NCBI RefSeq assembly: GCF_000518545.1 | Contig: NZ_KI912451.1 | Span: forward strand, 96,381-160,380 | Length of the DNA: 64,000 bases | Direction of reading: 5' to 3' | Source of the DNA: Hallella seregens ATCC 51272 | GTDB lineage: Bacteria; Bacteroidota; Bacteroidia; Bacteroidales; Bacteroidaceae | In this document: piece after piece, positions 29,571-38,559 of the stretch | How the letters are laid out: every line of letters begins with the position of its first letter | How positions within the stretch are numbered: the first letter of the stretch is position 1 | Position numbers and translations under genes: made by a program | Notes under the pieces: generated by a model | What the model saw: the letters and a program-made list of their open reading frames with translations, nothing else | The model's database searches: none | What the model was told of the DNA's origin: nothing

Positions 29571-32500
29571 ATGTTTATTCATCACAATTTCAAGAGGAGG
29601 GCGCTGACGGCAGCCCTTCTTTTTGCTCCTCTGGCCTTGGCCTTGGCCAACACCACGCAGGAGGTAGAACGGGTGACGGGCACCGTCTCCCTGAGTTCCC
29701 CCACCGACTATGTGGTCACGTCGCCCACGCCTTTTGCCACCGGCGCCGTGGTCGACATTGCCGATACCGAGCATGCCGTGCTCATTCTCAAGCATGTCAA
29801 GCCCTCGGTGGCCGGCAGTCTGCTGTCCCATGTGCGCATTGGCGGCCAGGCAGCCGTGGCCGGCACCAACTGTCAGGTCAGGATTTACGCCAACGGCAGC
29901 ATCGTCATGCCCTATGCCAAGACGGTGAAACCCCTCACGGTCTACACCGGTCTCGACCAGACGGGCGATGCCGCGCAGTTTGCCGCAGGCTCCCGTCAGT
30001 CGCTCGGCGGCCAGCCGGTCAACAACCGCATCCGCAGCTTCCGCCTCAAGCGAGGCTATATGGTGACCTTCGCCACCAAGTCCGACGGCAAGGGCTACAG
30101 CCGCGTCTTCATTGCCGACGGGGCCGATCTCGCCGTCAATCTCCCGCCGATACTCGACAACAGCGTCTCTTCGCTGCGCGTCATGCAGTGGAACGATGTC
30201 AGCAAGAGGGGATACGCCGGCCGCGACAACACCGTCAACACCGCCCTCAACACCACCTGGTGCTACAACTGGGACGCCGGCAACGACAACTATGCCGACC
30301 GCGAGTTCGTCACCCAACGCCATCATGAGGCCGGCATCAAGAACGGAAAGTACGAGGGTGCCTGGCCTTCGGTGGCCGATTGCGGCAACAATGGCTCCTC
30401 GCCCCACATCCTTGGGCAGAACGAACCCGACAACACCGGCGACCCCCGCGAGGTGGTAACCAAGATAGAAGACCTGCTCGCCGTGTGGCCGGAACTCATG
30501 GCCACCGGCAAGCGCCTCGGCTCCCCGGCCATGTCGGGCAACCTGAACATGCTCTATCAGTTCCTCGACAGCATCGACGCCCGCGGCTGGCGGTGCGACT
30601 TTGTGGCCGTCCACTCCTACTGGTACAGCGACTGGGGCAGCTGGTTGTGGAACTTCAACAACATCCACAACCGCACCGGACGCCCCCTTTGGATCACCGA
30701 AATGAACTACGGCGCCAACTGGACGGGCTGGCCCGCCGGCAGCGACCGCTCGGGCAGTGCTTCCAATTTGGCCATCGAGAAGCAGCACATGGCCCCCATC
30801 CTCGACGGTCTGGAGAGCACCGGCTACGTGGAACGCTATGCCTTCTACAACCATGTGCAGGACTGCCGCGCCGCCTATCTCAACGGTTCGCTCACCCCCA
30901 TCGGCGAGTATTATGCCAATCTGGAGTCGGGGCTGGCCTACAACAGTGCCCATGCCTACGTGCCCCGGCTGCCCGCCAGCAAGGGCGCACCGCGCGACCT
31001 GGAGGTCAAGTTCAACAGCCAGACCGGCACGGCGGCCCTCGCCTGGCATGAGCCCACGGGCGAATACAACCAGAGCATGACCGTGGAACGCCGCCGCGGC
31101 AGCGAGGGCTGGCAGGTCGTGGCCACCGTGGCCCTGCAGGAAGACGGGGCCGACTACACGCAGACCCTGTCCGACACCCGCGACGGCGACCAGCTGCGCA
31201 TCCATGTGGTCTATGCCGATGGCAAGGACTACTACTCCAAGACCGTTGCCGCCGTGCCCTCACAGCTGGCTGCCGGCGATGCCGTCACCGTGGACGGCGC
31301 CACCCGCTACGTGGGCGGCAACCTGCTTGTCAACGGCGACTTCGAGCTCGGCACCGCCGGATGGACCAACGGCGAGGGCCACGAGCTGGGCCAGCCCCAC
31401 TTCGAGGTGTTCCCCATGGGCGGCTACGAGGGAGCCTATCTGCAGGCCTTCTCCAACACCGCGACCGAGACTGCCGGGGCGGTGAAGACGTTTGTCACCC
31501 TGGAGCCCAACGCCGACTACTACTGTGCGGCCGCCACCCGTTTCGACGGCGTCACCTACAACCACTTCGCCCTCACCGCCGATGGCACCACCGAGGCGCA
31601 GGTGCCGCTCAGCCTGGCCGCCTCCACCACGTGGAGCAAGCAGGCTGCCACCTTCAACTCGGGCTCCTACACGCGAGGCATGTTCTCTTTCCGCCGTCTG
31701 GGCGGCAAGGCGCAGTTCGACCAGCTGCAGCTCTCCCGTCTCTATGCTACCCGTCAGGAGGCCTTGGCCGACGGCCTTGCCTGCACTCGGCAGCACGCCG
31801 CAGCGGTGGCCCAGGCCTGTGCCACGGCCCTGCCGCAGCTGGCCGAGTGGCTCAAGGCCGAGGCGCAAGCCCATGCCGAAGCCTCGTCCGAAGACATTGC
31901 GGCCATCGCTGCCGCCGCCCGTCAGACGCTGGCCGCCCTGCGCCTCAAGCCCCGGGCCGACTCGCTGCTGGCCTTGGCCCAGGTGGCCGTGGCCGAGCAA
32001 TTGCCCGGCCATGAGACCGTAGCCGCCGCCCGGCAGGCCCTCGAACAGCCCTCGTCGGCCGAGGCCTACGCCCAGGCCACAGCTGCACTGAAGCAGGCCG
32101 TGGAGGCTTGTCTGCCTTTTGTCGCCACCGACAGGGTAGCCAAGGGCGACTTCGCCGGCGAGACGGCCTATGGCTGGGACGTGAAGACCGGCACCTACAC
32201 CGGCGGCACACAGGCCGCCGCCACCGTGGCCGGCAAGACCTGCTGGAGCGCGCTGTGGACGGGCGTTCCCGCCAGTGCGGGCACCAGCCAGACCATGGCC
32301 ATCGGGCAGCGCATCACCGGCGTGCCCCACGGCCTCTACATGCTCACGTGCAAGGCCGCTGCCCAGCACTACACGCTCTCCGACCAGCACGCCTATCTGC
32401 GCACGCGTACAGACAGCATGGTCTCGCCGAAGCTCTCGTCCGACTGGCTCGACATGCCCATGGTGGCCGATGCCGACAAGTGGCAAACGCTGGCCACGGT

Positions 32501-33254
32501 GCCCGTTTACGTGGCCGAGGGCGACACGCTCACGGTGGGATTCGCCTCGAGCAAGCTGGGCGCCACGGACTATGCCTGGCGCGAATATGGCAATGCCACG
32601 TCCACGGGCGACCGTCGCGAGGGCTCCTGGGCGGCCACCGACTTCGTGCTCTGCCACCTGCCCGTCTACCACACCACGGTGGATGCCTCGGGCTGGAGCA
32701 CGCTCTGTCTGCCCTATAAGGCACAGCCCACGCAGGGTGTGCGCTTCTATCGCATTGCCGGTCTGACGGCCGACTCCTCGCGCGTCTGCCTGGAGCCCAT
32801 CGCCGAGACCGAAGCCGGGGTGCCCTGCGTGGTGCACAGCGACCACCCCGACGTGGTCATCACCGAGAGCGGACAGGCCGTGACCCGTCCCGGCACGGGC
32901 GACAACAACCTGCGCGGCATGCTCAAGACCACGGCCCGCGCCCCGCAACACAGCCTCACGCTGGTGAACGGCATGTGGGTGGACCAGGACAACGCCGACC
33001 GCAACAAGCGTCCTTACCTGGCCGACTTCCAGGCTTTCATCACCAAGCTCGACGGCATGACGGTGCTTGAGGGCTGGACGGGCGAGTCGTTGCCCATCAC
33101 CACGGCCACGGGCGTGCGCGGCATCACGACGACTGCCGACGGCGCAGAGACCTACTTCACGCTCGACGGCCGCCGCGTGTCCGACGTTTCGCACTTGGGT
33201 GTGTACATCCGCGTGAAAGACGGCAAGGCTGTCAAGGTGGTGCGCAGCCGCTGA
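29571..33254 (+). CDS. GH128-type secreted glycoside hydrolase, multidomain
   Basis: A 1227 aa secreted enzyme with a TIM-barrel catalytic core of the Asl1/GH128 type. Characterised GH128 members cut beta-1,3-glucan. The acid/base lies in GQNEPDN (E285) and the nucleophile in WITEMNYG (E377), with VAVHSYWY between them. A fibronectin-III-like domain (about 475-565), a first binding-like module opening NLLVNGDFELGTAGW (about 583), a helical stretch, a second module similar to those of the first two locus genes, and a C-terminal domain (GWSTLCLPY) with the sorting-like tail (YFTLDGRRV...) follow. I use the ATG at 29571, which starts the signal peptide. An ATG at 29541 would overlap SusD. It is last in the operon. 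Confidence 0.82.
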   Translation: MFIHHNFKRRALTAALLFAPLALALANTTQEVERVTGTVSLSSPTDYVVTSPTPFATGAVVDIADTEHAVLILKHVKPSVAGSLLSHVRIGGQAAVAGTNCQVRIYANGSIVMPYAKTVKPLTVYTGLDQTGDAAQFAAGSRQSLGGQPVNNRIRSFRLKRGYMVTFATKSDGKGYSRVFIADGADLAVNLPPILDNSVSSLRVMQWNDVSKRGYAGRDNTVNTALNTTWCYNWDAGNDNYADREFVTQRHHEAGIKNGKYEGAWPSVADCGNNGSSPHILGQNEPDNTGDPREVVTKIEDLLAVWPELMATGKRLGSPAMSGNLNMLYQFLDSIDARGWRCDFVAVHSYWYSDWGSWLWNFNNIHNRTGRPLWITEMNYGANWTGWPAGSDRSGSASNLAIEKQHMAPILDGLESTGYVERYAFYNHVQDCRAAYLNGSLTPIGEYYANLESGLAYNSAHAYVPRLPASKGAPRDLEVKFNSQTGTAALAWHEPTGEYNQSMTVERRRGSEGWQVVATVALQEDGADYTQTLSDTRDGDQLRIHVVYADGKDYYSKTVAAVPSQLAAGDAVTVDGATRYVGGNLLVNGDFELGTAGWTNGEGHELGQPHFEVFPMGGYEGAYLQAFSNTATETAGAVKTFVTLEPNADYYCAAATRFDGVTYNHFALTADGTTEAQVPLSLAASTTWSKQAATFNSGSYTRGMFSFRRLGGKAQFDQLQLSRLYATRQEALADGLACTRQHAAAVAQACATALPQLAEWLKAEAQAHAEASSEDIAAIAAAARQTLAALRLKPRADSLLALAQVAVAEQLPGHETVAAARQALEQPSSAEAYAQATAALKQAVEACLPFVATDRVAKGDFAGETAYGWDVKTGTYTGGTQAAATVAGKTCWSALWTGVPASAGTSQTMAIGQRITGVPHGLYMLTCKAAAQHYTLSDQHAYLRTRTDSMVSPKLSSDWLDMPMVADADKWQTLATVPVYVAEGDTLTVGFASSKLGATDYAWREYGNATSTGDRREGSWAATDFVLCHLPVYHTTVDASGWSTLCLPYKAQPTQGVRFYRIAGLTADSSRVCLEPIAETEAGVPCVVHSDHPDVVITESGQAVTRPGTGDNNLRGMLKTTARAPQHSLTLVNGMWVDQDNADRNKRPYLADFQAFITKLDGMTVLEGWTGESLPITTATGVRGITTTADGAETYFTLDGRRVSDVSHLGVYIRVKDGKAVKVVRSR

Positions 33255-33279
33255 ATGTGACATAGATTACCTCATGGTG

Positions 33280-33355
33280 CAGCCTCCGCTGCCGCCTCCC
33301 CTCCCGCTGTTTTCCTTGGAGACAACGGGGCAGGGAGGCGGCAGCGGAGGCTGCT
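33280..33355 (+). terminator. Long perfect hairpin after the glycan operon
   Basis: A 22 bp perfect stem (33280-33301 with 33334-33355) encloses a 32 nt loop, starting 25 nt after the GH128 stop codon. No T-run follows, so it may act as an RNA 3'-end stabiliser or transcription roadblock and is not a classic terminator. Confidence 0.55.
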
Positions 33356-33360
33356 TCGTT

Positions 33361-33448
33361 GGTGCCCGCGTCGCGTTTAGCCCTTATTGGCGTCGCGACA
33401 AAGCCGTCATCGCGCGGCGTTTGCGGCGTAGACACATCGCGTTTACGG
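33361..33448 (-). repeat. 22 bp tandem array, minus orientation (4 units)
   Basis: Read on the minus strand, units start at 33448, 33426, 33404 and 33382. A 48 bp segment (33404-33451) is identical at 46 positions to 50143-50190 on the plus strand. It belongs to the composite element at 33479-33801. Confidence 0.8.
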
Positions 33449-33478
33449 TGTCGTGGTTGCGCGTCCGCGGTGGGTTTT

Positions 33479-33801
33479 AGACATAACAACATATTTGACA
33501 GATGGCTGGCGCGGTGTTTTTAAAGACATAGTAACAGATTAACATATGGCTGGCGCGATGTTTTTTAGACATAACAACATATTGAACATATGGCTGCGCC
33601 ACGGTTGTCGGAGTATGAGTGTAGGGTTTGGCCCGCAACGCCAACACCCCATGATTCACCGCTCGAACCATCTGTTGAATATGTAGTTATGTCTAAAAAA
33701 CACCGCGCCAGCCATCTGTTCAATATGTTGTTATGTCTAAAAAACATTGCACGAGCCATCTGTCAAATATGTTGTTATGTCTAAAAACCATGGCGCAGCC
33801 G
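33479..33801 (-). repeat. Composite inverted-repeat element, copy A
   Basis: Three units starting at 33479, 33524 and 33567 (AGACATAACAACATATT... then ATGGCTGGCGCG...) face three inverted units ending at 33694, 33738 and 33782, around a core at about 33595-33662. Unit length is 43-45 bp. The outermost units on each side share the variant TTTGAC. It lies between convergent genes and between their terminators. Compared with copies B and C the core is reversed. Confidence 0.85.
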
Positions 33802-33823
33802 GTATGTCTCCCGTTGTTCTGTC

Positions 33824-33862
33824 AAAAAAAGCACGTGGATCCAACGGGGGAACCACGTGCTT
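33824..33862 (-). terminator. Rho-independent terminator of the PCMD operon
   Basis: On the minus strand, AAGCACGTGG pairs with CCACGTGCTT across a 14 nt loop and is followed by a run of seven T. It lies 66 nt past the stop codon of the calycin-like/PCMD gene. Confidence 0.8.
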
Positions 33863-33927
33863 GGGTCTAATCATGATGTGTCGTGAGCTCCTGCGCACGG
33901 GGGCGCAGGACGGTACATCTGTCGCGT

Positions 33928-35514
33928 TTACCGCTTGAACACCTTGATGCGCTTGCCGTCTCGCTCGACGATGTAGGCGTGTCCGGGCTGCATGGAGCCG
34001 ACGCGCTGGCCCTGAAGGTTGTAGATCGCGGTGGAGGTGGCGGCGGGCTGGGCCGAGGGCAGCGTGTCGATGCCCGTCACGGCACCCGGCAGCAGGAGCA
34101 CGTATGTCTTGCTCGACTTCAGGTCGGCCGAGGCCAGCGTGATGTGGGCCACGGCACCGTCGGCCGTGCTCTCCAGCTGTTTGAAGATTTTAGGAGCGTC
34201 GGCGTAGGCCATGATGTCTTCGGGCGTGGTGATGACGGCGGCTATCGATTTCAGCGACATCGTGTCGGCCACGGCTACTTCCTGGCCGCGCACGGTGAGC
34301 TTGCGGAGTGTCACGTCCTGATTGTAGACGAGGCTGATGTCGTCCACATAGAGCGTATCGGTGGAGCCTTGGCCCGCGTCGGCGTTGGTCGAGATGGTGA
34401 CGAGCAGGGCCCGCGGGGTGGAGGGGTTGTCCAGATACTCAAAGGGAATCATGAGATGCTGCCATTCGCCGCCGCGTGTGGCGATGGTTTTGTTCACGGC
34501 GTGGCCCAGTACGTTGCTGTAGGCCTTGTCCTGCGGGTCCTGATAATAGGTTCCGTCGGTCACGGCTGCGCTCACCGTAGCATAGGGATGCTCGGCGTTG
34601 GGCGTGCCTTGGATGAACTTCACCCACACCGAGAGCGAGTCGGGCTTGCCGTTGAGCACGGTGTAGAAGGGGTCTCCGTTGCCGTCCTTGTCGGTCACGC
34701 TCATGTCGAGGGCGGCGTGGTTGGAGGGATCGGCGGGAGTGAAAGAGCCTGTATTCATGCGGCCCGTGGTGATGGTGCCGTTGGCTATGGCGATGAACAT
34801 GTTTGTAGAGGTGAGCATCACGCTGTTGCGGCCGGTGGAGCCGGGGCGCGTTTCATGGCTGATGAACGTGTGGGGATTGTATCCGGCCATCCAGACCAGC
34901 GCGGGATTGCCCGACGCGCTCATGAACGAGTGCCAGGCATTGGGCTCGTCGCTGGTCACGGATTCGTGCTCGGCCTCGGGCTCGTCGGGGTCGGCCGGAG
35001 CGTAAAGCGTGGCTTTGTGGAACTGCTCGAAGCCGGGGTTGGCCAGCTGGTAGCCGCCGTTGCCGAAAGTTACCTGGATGGTTTGATGGAGCGACGCCTG
35101 CATGTCGATGTTGATCACGGCGTAGAGCTTGTCGCCGCGCTGCTCGGCCATTAGCTTCACGGGCACTTGGCCCAGCAGCGTCGGGCCCACCCAGATGCCG
35201 CTTGGAGAGTCTCCCTCGCCCGGCTGGATGGCGATGGTCTGGTCGGTCAGAAGCGTGGTGACACCGTCTTGAGTGGTACCCGGCACGTTGTTCACCTCAA
35301 TGTTGCCGATGCCCATCTGCTGTCCGCCTATGGCCATGACGAAGTTTTTCAGGGCGAAGGCATAGCGGCCGTCGGCCTGTTGGTTGAGCGAGATGGTGGC
35401 GGGCTGCGTGGTGATGCTGCCGTTCACGTTGACTTCGAGGCTGTCGGTATAGTCGGTAGCCGAGGCCGTGAGTACGCATAGTGAGAATGCGACGGAAGTA
35501 AAGAGTCTGTTCAT
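33928..35514 (-). CDS. Secreted calycin-like and PCMD-domain protein
   Basis: A 528 aa secreted protein with an N-terminal signal peptide (about 1-19). Residues 20-160 resemble the calycin-like domain of Bacteroidota (VNVNGSITTQPATISLNQ...YAFALKNFVM). Residues 165-390 form a PCMD domain, a putative carbohydrate-metabolism domain, with VNPGFE-like LANPGFEQFH and the terminal strand DTLYVDDISLVYN. The C-terminus carries the tail YNLQGQRVGSMQPGHAYIV. It is last in a three-gene minus-strand operon with an outer-membrane barrel and a PCMD lipoprotein. The family's biochemical role is unknown, and a surface or extracellular glycan-related function is only suggested by name and context. Confidence 0.8.
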   Translation of the reverse strand: MNRLFTSVAFSLCVLTASATDYTDSLEVNVNGSITTQPATISLNQQADGRYAFALKNFVMAIGGQQMGIGNIEVNNVPGTTQDGVTTLLTDQTIAIQPGEGDSPSGIWVGPTLLGQVPVKLMAEQRGDKLYAVINIDMQASLHQTIQVTFGNGGYQLANPGFEQFHKATLYAPADPDEPEAEHESVTSDEPNAWHSFMSASGNPALVWMAGYNPHTFISHETRPGSTGRNSVMLTSTNMFIAIANGTITTGRMNTGSFTPADPSNHAALDMSVTDKDGNGDPFYTVLNGKPDSLSVWVKFIQGTPNAEHPYATVSAAVTDGTYYQDPQDKAYSNVLGHAVNKTIATRGGEWQHLMIPFEYLDNPSTPRALLVTISTNADAGQGSTDTLYVDDISLVYNQDVTLRKLTVRGQEVAVADTMSLKSIAAVITTPEDIMAYADAPKIFKQLESTADGAVAHITLASADLKSSKTYVLLLPGAVTGIDTLPSAQPAATSTAIYNLQGQRVGSMQPGHAYIVERDGKRIKVFKR

Positions 35515-35565
35515 ACGTTGTTTTTTGTTGATGTGAATACTAAGTTGGGTTGTCGTGGGGCACGG

Positions 35566-36318
35566 TTATCGGAGCCGGTAGGTGAGTCCGAAAGTGCCGA
35601 AAATGGGGTAGAGCGTCTGCTCGATGGTCTTGAAACTGCTGCGGTGCACGCCGCTGAGGCCCCAACTCAGGTCGGCATAGAGGCCGAGCCGGCCGCGCGG
35701 GTTCCAGTCGGCCCCGATGTCGAGGCCCCACTGCAGGTGCCGCATGTCGTCGGAGAAGTCGTAGGAGCCGCGTGTGGCCGGGTCGTCGCCCAGCGTTACC
35801 TTGGCTCCTGTGGGGTCGCCCACGCGCAGATAGCCGTTGTGGGCATAGCCCGTGAACGAGCGGTCGACGAGGACAGAGACGTAGGGGCCGAAGCGCAGGG
35901 CCACCGTCGAGGCGGGCGACCACACGGCCTGCAGGGGCACGGAGACCATCCACTGGTGCACCTGGGTGGTGACGTCGCCCGTGAAGCGGCCGGTCAGCGA
36001 CTCGCCGCCGCGCACGATGTCCTCGTGATAGTCCTTGACGCGGGCGTCCTCGTCCATGCTCTTATTCTCGAAACGCAGGCCCAGCAGCGCGCCCCAGTGT
36101 GGCGCGAGCGGCTTCACGGCATCGAGGCCGAAGCTCAGATTGGGCTGCAAGCGGTAGCTGTTGAGGCCCCGGATGGAGGTAGGCAGCCCCACGGGAGCCG
36201 TGCCGCCGAGGCTGTAGCCCAGGCGGGCGCGCAGGGTCATGTCGGCGGTGAAGCCCGAGGCCCGGGCGGGGAGGACGGCCAGCCCGAGGGCAGCGGCCAG
36301 GAGGAGTATCATTTTCAT
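35566..36318 (-). CDS. Outer-membrane beta-barrel protein
   Basis: A 250 aa barrel with a signal peptide (MKMILLLAAALGLAVLPARA). Alternating hydrophobic strands and the C-terminal aromatic strand FGTFGLTYRLR are as in the Bacteroidota porin-like/OmpA-type barrels. The start at 36318 is the ATG that begins the signal peptide. The frame continues upstream but the extension is arginine- and serine-rich antisense-like sequence. It lies 51 nt upstream of the calycin-like gene and 64 nt downstream of the PCMD lipoprotein gene, so the three appear co-transcribed. It may anchor or export its partners. No ligand is evident. Confidence 0.8.
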   Translation of the reverse strand: MKMILLLAAALGLAVLPARASGFTADMTLRARLGYSLGGTAPVGLPTSIRGLNSYRLQPNLSFGLDAVKPLAPHWGALLGLRFENKSMDEDARVKDYHEDIVRGGESLTGRFTGDVTTQVHQWMVSVPLQAVWSPASTVALRFGPYVSVLVDRSFTGYAHNGYLRVGDPTGAKVTLGDDPATRGSYDFSDDMRHLQWGLDIGADWNPRGRLGLYADLSWGLSGVHRSSFKTIEQTLYPIFGTFGLTYRLR

Positions 36319-36382
36319 GATGGATGCGGGGGAAATGGTGGGGTGTGATGTCGGGAAACGGGGTTGGGGCTGCCGGCGGCGG

Positions 36383-37549
36383 CTACTCGGCCTTGCGGCA
36401 GACGACGCGCACCTGGTCGATGCAGAGCTGCGAGCCGACGGCTCCCTCGAACAGGTCGCCCTCGTTGCTCGACGAGAAGACGATGGCGAGGCTGTAGCTG
36501 CGGTTGGTGAGCAGGTCGTAGTCGATGGCCTGCCGATAGTCGAAGTCGAGGCGGAAAGCCGTCCACTCGGCTGTGGGCGGCACGGTGCCCATGTCGGCAA
36601 TGGCCACAATCTGCGGGCTGGTCTTTACGTCGTCGCCGTGCAGGGAGAGGCTGCGCCCCTGGTCGTCGTGGTTGCGGTAGAGCACGGCATAGATGGCGGC
36701 CTGGTCTGTGCGGCCCTCGACGGGCTGTCCGTTCTTGTCCTGATAGACGGGGCCGGGCTGATATTTGTAGAATCCGGTGAGGGCGAGCGGCTCGCGGTCG
36801 AAAGGCACGCCGAAGCTCGTGGCCCGCAGGGCATCGCTCAGGGCGTTGGTCACGTCGAACGCGCCGAGGAAGAAATTGCCGGCCGCCAGCCGCTTTCTGG
36901 CCAGTACGCCAAAGGGTCCCGTGCTGCGCGTGGTGAGCTGCAGGCCGTAGCCCGAGCGGCCCTGGGCGAGCGGCGCCGAGGGATACTCCTCGGCACGGGC
37001 TGAGCCCATGCTCAGGCGGAAGCCCGGATTGCCGTTGGCCCAGTCGTTGGCCAGCGTGCCGTCTTCGAGCGGGTTGTGCCAGATGTAGTACTTGCCCTCG
37101 CGCGGTTCCAGCTCGAAATGCTCGAAGTCGTAGGCCACGGTGTCGTTCACCGTGCGCACCACGGGCACGAAAGCCACGGTGTAGTCACGGTGCCAGAGCT
37201 GGTTTTCGGAGGTGACACGGTAGTGCCGGCGCCCGCCCTGGCGGGCGTCCACCGTGCCGCCGGTGGGAGTGATGGTGGCTCCCGGCGTGAGGATAAAGCG
37301 GGGTTGCAGCGTGGAAAGGTCGGCCTCGTGGCTGTGGCGCACGCTGAAAGTGATGAGGCTGTCGGCCGAGGCCACGCGCTGCAGCGTGTCGGCCAGGCTG
37401 AACAACGTGCCCAGCGGATGGTCCAGATGCAGGCTCACCTGCTCAATGTCGCACTCGGCATTGAGCGGCTCCTCCTTGAAACACGAGGCAAGCGTGGTAC
37501 ATGTCAATAATCCGGCAAGCAGTCCTGTATGCAATCTATATCCTTTCAT
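36383..37549 (-). CDS. PCMD-domain surface lipoprotein
   Basis: A 388 aa lipoprotein with lipobox LASC (cysteine 23). Residues 30-120 form an Ig-like region including FSVRHSHEADLSTLQPRF and the typical repeat end HYRVTSENQLWHRDYTVAF. Residues 130-385 are a PCMD domain: YDFEHFELEPREGKYYIWHN, LQLTTRSTGPFG, LTGFYKYQPGPVY and the final strand LCIDQVRVVCRKAE. It is the first gene of the operon and has a consensus promoter at 37585-37555. PCMD lipoproteins are common surface proteins of Bacteroidota with no established activity. Confidence 0.85.
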   Translation of the reverse strand: MKGYRLHTGLLAGLLTCTTLASCFKEEPLNAECDIEQVSLHLDHPLGTLFSLADTLQRVASADSLITFSVRHSHEADLSTLQPRFILTPGATITPTGGTVDARQGGRRHYRVTSENQLWHRDYTVAFVPVVRTVNDTVAYDFEHFELEPREGKYYIWHNPLEDGTLANDWANGNPGFRLSMGSARAEEYPSAPLAQGRSGYGLQLTTRSTGPFGVLARKRLAAGNFFLGAFDVTNALSDALRATSFGVPFDREPLALTGFYKYQPGPVYQDKNGQPVEGRTDQAAIYAVLYRNHDDQGRSLSLHGDDVKTSPQIVAIADMGTVPPTAEWTAFRLDFDYRQAIDYDLLTNRSYSLAIVFSSSNEGDLFEGAVGSQLCIDQVRVVCRKAE

Positions 37550-37554
37550 TGGTG

Positions 37555-37585
37555 CAAAATTACGGCATTTATTTTGGCTGACAAA
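37555..37585 (-). promoter_or_regulatory. Consensus promoter of the PCMD operon
   Basis: On the minus strand, TTTG (37585-37582), 19 nt, then TAATTTTG (37562-37555): an exact fit to the Bacteroidota promoter. The -7 box ends 5 nt before the ATG codon at 37549, so the transcript would be leaderless or start within the codon region. Confidence 0.7.
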
Positions 37586-37678
37586 GGTTTTGTGGCAGAA
37601 ATGGCGGGCGGTGGCGGCTAAATCGCCTGATTTTGGATTATTTAAGCCGGCAAGGCCGCGACTCTCGCATAAAATAAT

Positions 37679-37686
37679 TACTTTTG
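37679..37686 (+). promoter_or_regulatory. Promoter -7 box of dapB
   Basis: TACTTTTG matches TAnnTTTG and lies 26 nt before the dapB ATG. No TTTG is present at the expected upstream distance. Confidence 0.6.
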
Positions 37687-37712
37687 CAACAACATTTTAA
37701 ATCGGAAGAAAG

Positions 37713-38468
37713 ATGAAGATAGCATTGATCGGCTACGGCAAGATGGGCCGCATGATTGAGCAGACGGCGCTGGGCCGCGGCCATGAGATTGTCTGTAAAA
37801 TTGATGTTGATAATTTGCAGGATTTCGACAGCCCGGCCTTCGCTTCGGCCGATGTGGCCATCGAATTTACCAATCCCACGGCAGCCTACGACAACTATCT
37901 GCGGGCTTTCAAGCACCATGTGAAGGTGGTGAGCGGCTCCACGGGCTGGATGAAAGAGCACCGGGACGACGTGGAGGCTCTGACGCGCGACGGCCGGCAG
38001 ACCCTCTTCTGGGCCAGCAACTTCTCGATAGGCGTGGCCATTTTCTCGGCCGTGAACCGCTATCTGGCCCGCATCATGAACCGATTTCCCCAATACGGGG
38101 TGGAGATGGAGGAGACCCATCACGTGCACAAGCTCGACGCACCGTCGGGGACGGCCATCACTCTGGCCGAGGAAATCGTGGCCGACATAGACCGCAAGCA
38201 GGGCTGGAAGCTCGGTACGACGACCTGGGACGACGGGCGCGTGGACGGTTCGCCCGACTGTGACGAGGCCGACCTGCGCATCAACTGCGTGCGCCACGAC
38301 GAGGTGCCGGGCATACACAGCGTGACCTACGACTCGGAAGCCGACCTCATCCGGATTACCCACAGCGCACACTCGCGCAAAGGCTTTGCCCTCGGTGCCG
38401 TGCTGGCGGCCGAATACACCAAGGACCACACCGGACTGCTGACCACCAGCGACCTGTTCCGGTTCTGA
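37713..38468 (+). CDS. dapB: 4-hydroxy-tetrahydrodipicolinate reductase
   Basis: DapB reduces 4-hydroxy-tetrahydrodipicolinate with NAD(P)H in the lysine and meso-diaminopimelate pathway that feeds peptidoglycan. The 251 aa protein shows the nucleotide-binding start MKIALIGYGKMGRMIE, the substrate-site signature EETHHVHKLDAPSGTA around residues 131-146 with the catalytic histidines and lysine, and SGSTGW near residue 76. The short length is typical of Bacteroidota DapB. It leads a plus-strand group with the signal peptidase genes, an arrangement seen in related genomes. Confidence 0.96.
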   Translation: MKIALIGYGKMGRMIEQTALGRGHEIVCKIDVDNLQDFDSPAFASADVAIEFTNPTAAYDNYLRAFKHHVKVVSGSTGWMKEHRDDVEALTRDGRQTLFWASNFSIGVAIFSAVNRYLARIMNRFPQYGVEMEETHHVHKLDAPSGTAITLAEEIVADIDRKQGWKLGTTTWDDGRVDGSPDCDEADLRINCVRHDEVPGIHSVTYDSEADLIRITHSAHSRKGFALGAVLAAEYTKDHTGLLTTSDLFRF

Positions 38469-38559
38469 CGGGAGCGGCCCGGCCGCCCGGCCGTCGTGGT
38501 GCAGGGCTGTCGGCGAATGACAAAAAATGACAGATTAACGATAGACAAACAACAGACAA

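Larger units (their letters stand above)
33255..33478. other. Intergenic stretch with hairpin and repeat array
   Basis: This stretch between the GH128 gene and the first 44 bp repeat contains no gene. It holds the 22 bp-stem hairpin (33280-33355) and the minus-oriented 22 bp array (33361-33448), then a 30 nt link to the inverted-repeat element. Confidence 0.6.

Noticed and set aside
33477..33784. Short open frames on both strands inside repeat element A
   Set aside because: They translate the 44 bp units themselves (for example ICQICCYV-like strings) and recur in B and C. No start signal or protein family supports them.
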